Shown here piece after piece: positions 7,513-15,002 of a stretch of 64,000 bases of DNA. A program made the position numbers and the translations under genes. Each line of letters opens with the position of its first letter. Within the stretch, counting starts at the first letter, position 1. Under the pieces are notes generated by a model. The model made no database searches. It saw nothing but the letters and a program-made list of their open reading frames with translations, and was not told where the DNA came from. Origin of the DNA: Anaerolineaceae bacterium UBA6086 (lineage in GTDB: Bacteria; Chloroflexota; Anaerolineae; Anaerolineales; Anaerolineaceae); assembly GCA_002436005.1 (NCBI GenBank), contig DIXG01000061.1, forward strand, positions 1 to 64,000. Reading direction: 5' to 3'.

Positions 7513-10356
7513 ATGTCGGAAAAGAAATGGGTTTATTTATTCAGCGAAGTTGACCAGGCAGAGGCATATGCTGGTGATTGGGAAAGCGTCCGCGGACTTC
7601 TCGGTGGTAAAGGCGCCAATCTGGCTGATATGACTCGCATTGGCATCCCTGTGCCCCCTGGATTTACTGTCACCACCGAAGCATGCATCGCCTACCAGGA
7701 TGACCGAACCTTTCCAGAAGGAATGTGGGACCAGGTATTAGCAGCATTAAAAGTTGTTGAAGCAAAGACGGAAAAGAAGTTTGGTGATCCTTCCAATCCT
7801 TTACTTGTCTCCTGCCGATCAGGTGCCAAGATGTCCATGCCCGGCATGATGGACACCGTTTTGAACATCGGGCTGAACGATGAGACAGCCAAAGGGATGG
7901 TGGCGTTGACGGAGAATGAGCGATTTGTGTATGACTCCTATCGCCGCCTGGTTCAAATGTTTGGTTCCGTTGTGTTGGAAATTCCGGACGAAGCATTCGA
8001 AGATGTGCTGGAACAATACAAAGAAGCCAAAGGTGTGGCAAACGATACTGACCTCGACGCTGAGGATTGGAAAGTACTGACTGAAAAATTCCAGGCAGTT
8101 GTGAAGGCAGAGAAGGGTTTTGATTTCCCACAGGATCCTGTCAAACAGCTTGAACTGGCAACCAAAGCCGTGTTCAATTCGTGGAATGCCAAACGCGCCA
8201 TTGATTACCGCCGCCGAGCCAATATTCCAGACGATCTGGGTACTGCAGTTAACATTCAGACGATGGTGTTTGGCAATATGGGCTGGAATTCGGGTACAGG
8301 CGTTGCCTTTACCCGCAACCCGGGCAATGGTGAAAGAGAAATGTATGGCGATTTCCTGATGAACGCACAGGGCGAGGATGTGGTAGCAGGTATTCGCAAC
8401 ACGCAGCCTATCCGCGAGTTGAAAGACGAAATGCCCGAAGTCTATGAACAATTCATGGAAATTACCAGCAAGCTGGAAAAATATTACAAAGACATGCAGG
8501 ATGTAGAGTTCACAATTGAGAACGGAAAACTGTGGATGCTGCAGACTCGAAACGGCAAACGCACCGCCAAAGCTGCCATCAAGGTGGCGGTTGATATGGT
8601 GAACGAAGGTCTGATTGACAAGAAGACGGCTGTTATGCGGGTGGAACCTGAACATGTTGACCAGATGCTCCATCCCCAATTTGATGCCAAAACGATTGGC
8701 GAAGCACAGCAAGCTGGCAAGCTATTTGCGACCGGTGTGAACGCTTCACCAGGTGCGGCTGTTGGACAGGTGTACTTTGATGCTGACACAGCTGAACGGA
8801 TGGCGAAAGAGCACGGTCAGGATGTGATCATGGTTCGCCCGTTCACCAAGCCCGATGATGTACACGGCATGCTGGCAGCCAAAGGCATTTTAACCAGCGA
8901 GGGCGGTGCCACCTCCCACGCAGCGGTTGTTGCACGCCAATTTGGTGTGCCCTGTATTGTGGGCGCAGCCATGATGTCCATCGACCTTGACAAACGTGTG
9001 ATGAAATCTAATGGCAAAGTTGTCAAGGAAGGCGAGTGGATTTCCCTGGATGGCAGTACCGGTGAGGCTTATATTGGCCAGATGAAATTAACAATCCCGG
9101 ATATCGAGGAACAGGTCGAGCTGATGACCCTGCTGGATTGGGCGGATGAAATTGCCCGGCTGCAGGTGTGGGCAAATGCAGATTATCCCGCAGATGCGCG
9201 TCGCGCTCGTTTGTTTGGCGCCAAGGGTATTGGTCTTTGCCGAACTGAGCATATGTTCTTTGAAGAAGAACGATTGCCTTTTGTGCAAAAAATGATCCTG
9301 AACGCAGAAACAGCCCAGAACCTGCTCAATAATTCTGAACGGCTGGAAGGATTTCTTGAAAAAGGAAAGATTGATGGCCAGGTGATGCGCGAGGAAACCC
9401 GCAAAGAAATTGAAGTGGAGTTTGCAGAAGCAAAGAAACTGGTTGATGAATCCGGTGCTGTAAAGGCTTATTTTAGTGCACTTGAGAAATTGCTTCCATC
9501 GCAGCGCTCAGACTTCTATGGCTTGTTCGAGGCAATGGATGGCTTACCCGTGATCATCCGCCTGATCGATCCACCTTTACATGAGTTTTTGCCCTCACAG
9601 GAAGAGCTTTTGGTCGATGTGACCGAAATGCGAACCCGAGGGGAAACAGAAGGTCTGGAAGAAAAAGAAGTTCTATTGGATGCAGTCACAAAACTGCATG
9701 AGAGCAACCCGATGATGGGCTTGCGCGGAATTCGTTTGGGCATTGTCTATCCTGATATCATGCGCATGCAGGTGCGGGCGATTTTTGAAGCAGCCAGTGA
9801 TGCAACCCTCAAGGGCATCGATGTCCATCCCGAGATCATGATCCCGCTGACAGGACACATCAACGAACTGAAACATGTTCAACCGCAACTCGAAGCTATT
9901 GCAAAAACGGTGATGGAAGAAAAGGGTGTCTCCTTTGATTATAAGTTCGGCACCATGATTGAAATCCCACGTGCAGCCATAACCGCTGGTGAAATTGCTG
10001 AAGTGGCTGAATTCTTCTCCTTTGGCACCAACGACCTGACCCAAATGGCATTTGGCTACAGCCGTGACGACGCCGAACGCAACTTCCTGATCACCTATGT
10101 GGATGAGGGCATCCTGCCAGAAAATCCATTCCAGGTGCTGGATCGCAAGGGCGTTGGCCGCTTGATGGACATTGCCGTCAAAGAAGGCCGTGCTGTTCGA
10201 CCTGATCTTGAAGTCGGCATCTGCGGCGAGCACGGTGGTGACCCCAGTTCGATCGAGTTCTGTCACCTGGTTGGCAACAACTATGTGAGCTGCTCTCCTT
10301 TCCGTGTGCCGGTTGCACGATTAGCCGCTGCCCAAGCAAAGGTTAAGAACGGTTAA
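7513..10356 (+). CDS. ppdK: Pyruvate, phosphate dikinase
   Basis: This enzyme interconverts pyruvate + ATP + Pi and phosphoenolpyruvate + AMP + PPi. The N-terminal ATP-grasp domain starts LLGGKGANLADMTRIGIPVPPGFT. The swivelling phospho-His domain has GGATSHAAVVARQFGVPCIVG with the catalytic His at residue 469, and the C-terminal PEP/pyruvate TIM barrel ends with EVGICGEHGGDPSSIEF. The length of 947 residues is slightly longer than the usual 870-900. I take ATG 7513, because TAGGAGGAAGA lies directly upstream, and reject an in-frame ATG 45 bases earlier that would give a non-conserved MRTAFYNNY tail. It is monocistronic: a clear terminator follows. In fermenters the enzyme often replaces pyruvate kinase. 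Confidence 0.97.
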   Translation: MSEKKWVYLFSEVDQAEAYAGDWESVRGLLGGKGANLADMTRIGIPVPPGFTVTTEACIAYQDDRTFPEGMWDQVLAALKVVEAKTEKKFGDPSNPLLVSCRSGAKMSMPGMMDTVLNIGLNDETAKGMVALTENERFVYDSYRRLVQMFGSVVLEIPDEAFEDVLEQYKEAKGVANDTDLDAEDWKVLTEKFQAVVKAEKGFDFPQDPVKQLELATKAVFNSWNAKRAIDYRRRANIPDDLGTAVNIQTMVFGNMGWNSGTGVAFTRNPGNGEREMYGDFLMNAQGEDVVAGIRNTQPIRELKDEMPEVYEQFMEITSKLEKYYKDMQDVEFTIENGKLWMLQTRNGKRTAKAAIKVAVDMVNEGLIDKKTAVMRVEPEHVDQMLHPQFDAKTIGEAQQAGKLFATGVNASPGAAVGQVYFDADTAERMAKEHGQDVIMVRPFTKPDDVHGMLAAKGILTSEGGATSHAAVVARQFGVPCIVGAAMMSIDLDKRVMKSNGKVVKEGEWISLDGSTGEAYIGQMKLTIPDIEEQVELMTLLDWADEIARLQVWANADYPADARRARLFGAKGIGLCRTEHMFFEEERLPFVQKMILNAETAQNLLNNSERLEGFLEKGKIDGQVMREETRKEIEVEFAEAKKLVDESGAVKAYFSALEKLLPSQRSDFYGLFEAMDGLPVIIRLIDPPLHEFLPSQEELLVDVTEMRTRGETEGLEEKEVLLDAVTKLHESNPMMGLRGIRLGIVYPDIMRMQVRAIFEAASDATLKGIDVHPEIMIPLTGHINELKHVQPQLEAIAKTVMEEKGVSFDYKFGTMIEIPRAAITAGEIAEVAEFFSFGTNDLTQMAFGYSRDDAERNFLITYVDEGILPENPFQVLDRKGVGRLMDIAVKEGRAVRPDLEVGICGEHGGDPSSIEFCHLVGNNYVSCSPFRVPVARLAAAQAKVKNG

Positions 10357-10382
10357 TTTCTCGGTCTCAAGTAGTTTCAAGG

Positions 10383-10419
10383 ACCCCCAGCAGTTTATAA
10401 AATGCTGGGGGTCTTTTTA
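10383..10419 (+). terminator. Rho-independent terminator of ppdK
   Basis: ACCCCCAGCA (10383-10392) pairs with TGCTGGGGGT (10403-10412) around a ten-base loop, followed by CTTTTTATT. It begins 26 bases after the ppdK stop codon. Confidence 0.92.
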
Positions 10420-10534
10420 TTGTCACCCAACGCGAATGGAGAAGACAACGCTTCAGAGAATATGGGCATATTTTCATTCATAAATGTGTGCGGAAGGTTG
10501 TCTAGCATGCGTCGTCATTAATTAGGACAATTCT

Positions 10535-10542
10535 GGTATACT
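10535..10542 (+). promoter_or_regulatory. Candidate extended -10 promoter of the dehydrogenase operon
   Basis: TGG followed by TATACT (10537-10542) forms an extended -10 element; no good -35 box is seen 17 bases upstream. The expected start lies about 75 bases before the E1 alpha ATG. Confidence 0.4.
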
Positions 10543-10624
10543 AAATTCGTCTTTATAGTGCACGGTATTATTCGAAATCTTAAGATGATTAGAATACTTT
10601 CATCTGTTCAAGGAGAACTAACAT

Positions 10625-11638
10625 ATGGATAAAAAGGATTATCTAAGCCTCTACCAGGAAATGGTTGTCATCCGTCGCATCGAAGAGCGTTCTGCTGAAC
10701 TTTATCAGCGGGGAAAGATCGGCGGATTTCTGCATTTATACATTGGGCAGGAAGCAGTCTGCGCCGGCATTGGGTCTGTGCGGCAGGCGCAGGACCGCAT
10801 TATCACGGCATACCGTGATCACGGGTGGGCAATCAGCGCCGGAATTGATCCCAAAATTGTGATGGCAGAATTGCTCGGCAAGCAAGATGGCTGTTCACGC
10901 GGTAAAGGCGGCTCGATGCATATGGCTGATGTCGATTTGAATTTTTGGGGTGGGCACGCGATTGTCGGCGCACACATCCCGATTGCTGCCGGATTGGCGC
11001 TGGGCGATGTTTACCAGAAAAATGATGAGGCTGTCACCATTTGCATGTTTGGGGATGGGGCGACCAATATCGGCTTTTTCCATGAGGGCTTGAATCTCAG
11101 CAAAGTCTGGAATCTGCCGGTGCTGTGGGTGTGTGAAAACAACCAGTATGGCATGGGAACCTCCGTCGGCAGGGCTTCCGCTGTTTCTGAGATCCGCCAA
11201 AAGGCAGAGGGCTATGGCATGCGGAATGAACGGATCGAAGGCATGGATGTGATGAACGTGCGAAAAGATGTCTCACGAGTGCTGGATACCATCCGCAAAG
11301 AAGGCGGACCTTACCTGCTGGAAATTATGACCTACCGCTATCGCGGACACTCGATGGGCGATCCGGAACGATACCGGGCAAAAGAAGAAGTGAAGAAATG
11401 GGAAGAAGAAGATCCTATTGGAATCTTCCGAAGATATCTGGTTGCTGAAAAGATCGCGACCGAAGCAGAGCTGGACACGCAGGATGATGAGGCTGAAAAG
11501 ATCACCGAAGAAGCGGTCCAATTTGCCGAAGCAAGCCCGAATCCTGGCAAGGATGAGCTTTTTGAACATATTTACGTTGAACCCACGCCGATTGAATACC
11601 GGGGTTATAAGTTGGAAAAGGAAAGCGAGGAAAACTAA
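10625..11638 (+). CDS. pdhA: 2-oxoacid (pyruvate/acetoin) dehydrogenase E1 component, alpha subunit
   Basis: A 337-residue thiamine-diphosphate enzyme subunit. The TPP-binding motif runs from FGDGATNIGFFHEGLNLSK to the closing CENNQYGMGT, and the YRGHSMGDPERYR phosphorylation-loop equivalent is present. With E1 beta it decarboxylates pyruvate and transfers the two-carbon unit to the lipoyl group of E2. AGGAG at 10611-10615 precedes the ATG by nine bases. E1 beta begins at the base after the stop, and E2 follows, so the three form one operon. Acetoin dehydrogenase has the same gene order and similar sequence, so pyruvate as substrate is likely but not proven. Confidence 0.92.
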   Translation: MDKKDYLSLYQEMVVIRRIEERSAELYQRGKIGGFLHLYIGQEAVCAGIGSVRQAQDRIITAYRDHGWAISAGIDPKIVMAELLGKQDGCSRGKGGSMHMADVDLNFWGGHAIVGAHIPIAAGLALGDVYQKNDEAVTICMFGDGATNIGFFHEGLNLSKVWNLPVLWVCENNQYGMGTSVGRASAVSEIRQKAEGYGMRNERIEGMDVMNVRKDVSRVLDTIRKEGGPYLLEIMTYRYRGHSMGDPERYRAKEEVKKWEEEDPIGIFRRYLVAEKIATEAELDTQDDEAEKITEEAVQFAEASPNPGKDELFEHIYVEPTPIEYRGYKLEKESEEN

Positions 11639-12619
11639 ATGGCAAGGATGACCATGCGAGAAGCAATTTCACGGGCGCTTTGGGAAGAGATGGAGCGCGA
11701 TGAATCCGTGTTCATCATGGGCGAGGAAGTCGGCGTTTGGGGCGGAACATATGCTGTGACCAAGGGCTTCTATGACCATTTTGGACCTGACCGTGTGAAG
11801 GATACGCCAATTGCTGAAACTGCCATTGTGGGCGGTGCGATAGGTGCGGCTTTGACGGGGTTGCGCCCGGTGGCAGAGCTGATGACGATCAATTTTGCAT
11901 TTGTGGCGATGGATCATATCGTCAACGAGGCAGCAAAACTGCATTATATGTTTGCCGGGCAGTTCAAACTACCGCTTGTGATCCGGGCAACCAGCGGAGG
12001 TGGTCGTCAGCTGGGAGCAACCCATTCGCAAACGCCCGATGCAATCTTTGCGCATTTTCCGGGTCTGAAGGTTGTTTCACCTGGAACCCCTGCCGATGCA
12101 AAGGGTCTGCTTAAAAGCGCGATCCGCAGCGATGACCCGGTGCTGTTTATCGAGAATGCCACACTTTACCAGGTGAAAGGCGAGGTGCCGGAAGACAAGG
12201 ATTACCTTGAGCCGTTGGGAAAATCAAAGGTGCAGCGCGAAGGCGATGATGTCACGATTGTCGCCTATTCAAAGATGGTCCAGGCTGCCCTTCAGGCTGC
12301 GGACATGCTGGCGGAGGATGGCATCGAAGCAGAAGTGGTGGACCTGCGGTCACTGCGCCCCCTGGATATGGACCCTGTGATTGCTTCCTTCAAGCGCACC
12401 AATCGTGCGGTGGTCGCAGAAGAAGGTTGGCGGTCCTTTGGGGTGGGATCAGAGGTTTCTGCCCGGATTTATGAATTAGCTTTTGATTATGTGGATGCGC
12501 CAGTAAAGCGCGTTGCCCAGGCTGAAGTACCGCTGCCATACAATGCCGACCTGGAACAGCTGGCACTGCCGCAGGTTGAAGACATTTATCTTGCTGCTAA
12601 GGAGGTTGTTTATGGCTGA
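11639..12619 (+). CDS. pdhB: 2-oxoacid (pyruvate/acetoin) dehydrogenase E1 component, beta subunit
   Basis: A 326-residue transketolase-type beta subunit beginning MARMTMREAISRALWEEM, with the EEVGVWGGTYAVTKGF loop, the PIAETAIVGGAIGAALTGLRPVAE core and the C-terminal EVVDLRSLRPLD segment typical of E1 beta. It completes the heterotetrameric E1 active site with the alpha subunit. Its ATG follows the alpha stop directly, and its last eight bases overlap the E2 start, showing tight translational coupling. The alternative assignment is the acetoin dehydrogenase beta subunit. Confidence 0.92.
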   Translation: MARMTMREAISRALWEEMERDESVFIMGEEVGVWGGTYAVTKGFYDHFGPDRVKDTPIAETAIVGGAIGAALTGLRPVAELMTINFAFVAMDHIVNEAAKLHYMFAGQFKLPLVIRATSGGGRQLGATHSQTPDAIFAHFPGLKVVSPGTPADAKGLLKSAIRSDDPVLFIENATLYQVKGEVPEDKDYLEPLGKSKVQREGDDVTIVAYSKMVQAALQAADMLAEDGIEAEVVDLRSLRPLDMDPVIASFKRTNRAVVAEEGWRSFGVGSEVSARIYELAFDYVDAPVKRVAQAEVPLPYNADLEQLALPQVEDIYLAAKEVVYG

Positions 12620-13922
12620 GCTGGTGACTATGCCCAAATTGGGCTTTGATATGGCAGAAGGAACTTTGGTTCGGTGGGTGAAGGCTGAAGGTGATACTGT
12701 TGAAAAAGGCGATGTGATTGCTGAGATCGAAACCGACAAGGCAACGGTGGAAGTGGAATCCAGTTTTGCAGGCGTAATGTTCAAACACCTTGCAGAAGAG
12801 GGTGAGGATCTGCCTGTTAACACGCCGATTGCTGTGGTTGCTGATGAGGGCGAAAAGCCTTCTGAGGATGAAATTGAATCGCTGGTTTCAGCAGCTGGTG
12901 GAAAAACTAAAAAAGCCAAAGCGCCAAAGGCTGAGAAAGAACCTGAATCTGAGGAAAAGAAATCTGAGGTTGAGGCAGATGCTGCACCTGCTGAAAAGGA
13001 TGAGCCTGATGTGGCACCTGCGGGTGGCGTGCGTTCCTCTCCGCTTGCCCGGCGGATCGCCAGTGACAAAGATGTGGACCTGAGCGATGTGCAGGGCAGC
13101 GGTCCGCGCGGACGGATTGTTAAGAAAGATATCGAGGCATATCTCGATTCGATGCGGTCTGAGGGACGGGAGGAAGAGGCGGAAGCTGTTGGTCGAGCAC
13201 TCCAGCCGATTGCTTTCAGCACAGGCGAAATTCCTGAAGACCAAGTTGTCGCAATGAGTCGGCTGCGTCAGGCGATCAGCCGCCGGATGCAGGACTCCAA
13301 TCAGAACTTCCCGCATTTTTATCTGACCCGTGAATATAAGACCGGGGCATTGATGCAGATGCGCAAGGATATCAATGCGCTCTTACCTGAAGCGGACAAG
13401 GTCTCTGTGAATGATTTCATCATCAAGGCTGTGGCGCTGGCATTGCGCCAGTATCCAAACCTGAATGCCAGGATTGAGGATGATAGCCATATTCGCCGGT
13501 TTGGGCAGGTTAATATTGGCGTGGCTGTGGCGGTGGAGGGCGGTTTGATGACGGTGGTGGTGGAAAATGCTGATCAGAAGCCGATCCGGCTGATTGGACG
13601 GGAAGTGCGAGAGATGGCAGAACGGGCGCGCGAAGGCAAGGTGCGCAATGAGGATATCATGGGGTCCACCTTCTCCATCAGCAATCTGGGGATGTTTGGC
13701 ATTGACGAATTCGCAGCCATCATCAACCCGCCTGAGGCGGCGATCCTGGCAGTGAGCGCTGTGCAGGATAAGCCTGTGGTGGAAGATGGCGAACTGAAGG
13801 TGGGTTCACGGATGAAGGCGACGTTATCAGCAGATCACCGTGTGACGGATGGCGCTGAGGCAGCAGAATTCATGCAGGTATTGGCAAATTACCTGGAAGA
13901 GCCGATGCGGCTATTTCTATAA
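12612..13922 (+). CDS. pdhC: Dihydrolipoamide acetyltransferase (E2) of the 2-oxoacid dehydrogenase complex
   Basis: The 436-residue protein has one N-terminal lipoyl domain (EIETDKATVEVES, lipoyl Lys43), a long Ala/Glu/Lys-rich flexible linker at about residues 80-140, a peripheral-subunit-binding domain (VRSSPLARRIASDKDVDLS) and a C-terminal acyltransferase domain ending with the catalytic DHRVTDGAEAAEF. It moves the acetyl group from E1 to CoA. I place the start at ATG 12612, where AAGGAGG precedes it; the frame is open further upstream but only inside pdhB. No dihydrolipoamide dehydrogenase (E3) gene follows, so E3 must be encoded elsewhere. Confidence 0.93.
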   Translation: MAELVTMPKLGFDMAEGTLVRWVKAEGDTVEKGDVIAEIETDKATVEVESSFAGVMFKHLAEEGEDLPVNTPIAVVADEGEKPSEDEIESLVSAAGGKTKKAKAPKAEKEPESEEKKSEVEADAAPAEKDEPDVAPAGGVRSSPLARRIASDKDVDLSDVQGSGPRGRIVKKDIEAYLDSMRSEGREEEAEAVGRALQPIAFSTGEIPEDQVVAMSRLRQAISRRMQDSNQNFPHFYLTREYKTGALMQMRKDINALLPEADKVSVNDFIIKAVALALRQYPNLNARIEDDSHIRRFGQVNIGVAVAVEGGLMTVVVENADQKPIRLIGREVREMAERAREGKVRNEDIMGSTFSISNLGMFGIDEFAAIINPPEAAILAVSAVQDKPVVEDGELKVGSRMKATLSADHRVTDGAEAAEFMQVLANYLEEPMRLFL

Positions 13923-13939
13923 TCACTTTTTTAGTTTCT

Positions 13940-13975
13940 AAGCCCACAGTTTCGCATTCTGTGGGCTTTTTTGTT
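13940..13975 (+). terminator. Rho-independent terminator of the dehydrogenase operon
   Basis: AAGCCCACAG (13940-13949) pairs with CTGTGGGCTT (13959-13968), followed by TTTTTTG. It starts 18 bases after the E2 stop. Confidence 0.93.
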
Positions 13976-14083
13976 TTACTGAGATAATTTCTCTGCGGTG
14001 ATGTGATTAAGCCTGCTATAATCTAATTAATCTCATCAACGAATTTTTATTCATCTCTGATATTTCTCAAAGGAGAGCAATCC

Positions 14084-14917
14084 ATGAATCATATTGAAGG
14101 AACAGTTAAGGGTGTGCATGGTTTGGACATCTATCATCAAGCCTGGGTCCCGGAAGGGGAGGTCAGGGCGTCTATCCTGATCGTGCATGGATTGGGAGAG
14201 CATTGTGGGCGCTATACCAACGTTGTCAACTACCTGGTTCCCAAGGGATATGCCCTGTATGGTTTTGACCTGCCTGGGCATGGCAAGTCTGGTGGGGTGC
14301 GGGAATATGTCAGCACATATGATGATTACACCGAAACCTTAACTACCAATTATCAGCGGGTCAGAGAAGCGCAGCCTGACAAGCCGATTTTTCTTCTCGG
14401 TCACAGCATGGGCGGGTTGATCGCGGCGGCTTACCTGGTCGATCATTCAGAAGACTTTACAGGTGCGGTCATTTCCGCTCCTGCGATTTTGATCCCCGAC
14501 TTTGTGACAAAATTTACCGTGCTATTGGGCAAGGTTTTATCAAAAATTGCGCCTAAAGCTGGCGTTCTTGGTTTGGATGCAAATGGCGTTTCAAAGGACC
14601 CCGCAGTGGTTGAGGCTTATATCAATGATCCGCTGGTTTTTCATGGCAAGACAACGGCACGATTGAGCGCTGAATTGCTCGACAAGGTCTTTTGGGTCAA
14701 TGAAAATATGGAAACGATCACGACGCCGCTGCTGATAGTTCATGGTGGTGAGGATAAGCTGGCAAACCCCAAAGCCGCACAATTGCTCTATGACCATGCG
14801 AGTTCAAAGGATAAGACACTCAAGGTCTATGATGGGTTGCACCACGAAGTCTTTAATGAGCCCGAGCGTGAACAGGTGTTGGGTGATGTGTCCGCCTGGT
14901 TGGATGCGCATTTGTAA
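14084..14917 (+). CDS. Alpha/beta hydrolase, monoacylglycerol lipase-like
   Basis: A 277-residue soluble alpha/beta hydrolase with an HGLGEHCGRY oxyanion-hole segment, FDLPGHGKSGG, and the nucleophile elbow LLGHSMGGLIAA supplying the catalytic Ser. The acid and His are in LLIVHGGEDKLANP and GLHHEVFNEPE. This set matches the monoglyceride lipase/lysophospholipase group, which hydrolyses acylglycerols or lysophospholipids. A perfect AAGGAG site precedes the ATG. The gene stands alone between the dehydrogenase terminator and a convergent transglycosylase gene. Confidence 0.9.
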   Translation: MNHIEGTVKGVHGLDIYHQAWVPEGEVRASILIVHGLGEHCGRYTNVVNYLVPKGYALYGFDLPGHGKSGGVREYVSTYDDYTETLTTNYQRVREAQPDKPIFLLGHSMGGLIAAAYLVDHSEDFTGAVISAPAILIPDFVTKFTVLLGKVLSKIAPKAGVLGLDANGVSKDPAVVEAYINDPLVFHGKTTARLSAELLDKVFWVNENMETITTPLLIVHGGEDKLANPKAAQLLYDHASSKDKTLKVYDGLHHEVFNEPEREQVLGDVSAWLDAHL

Positions 14918-15002
14918 ACATCAAGTTGCTCTTATACGGTAGAAACTGGAAAGCAGCATTGTCTATCAGGCCAGACATTTTTGCCTGATCGGAAGCTGCC
15001 GA

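Noticed and set aside
7819..8712. Long minus-strand open frame of 297 codons opposite ppdK
   Set aside because: It lies wholly inside a conserved gene, has no recognisable protein features and no separate ribosome-binding site; a frame shadow.
9673..10266. Minus-strand open frame of 197 codons opposite the end of ppdK
   Set aside because: Same reasoning: it mirrors the codon bias of the ppdK frame and shows no protein motif.
14965..14989. Inverted repeat ATCAGGC/GCCTGAT between the hydrolase and transglycosylase genes as a terminator
   Set aside because: Only seven base pairs with an 11-base loop and no T tract following.
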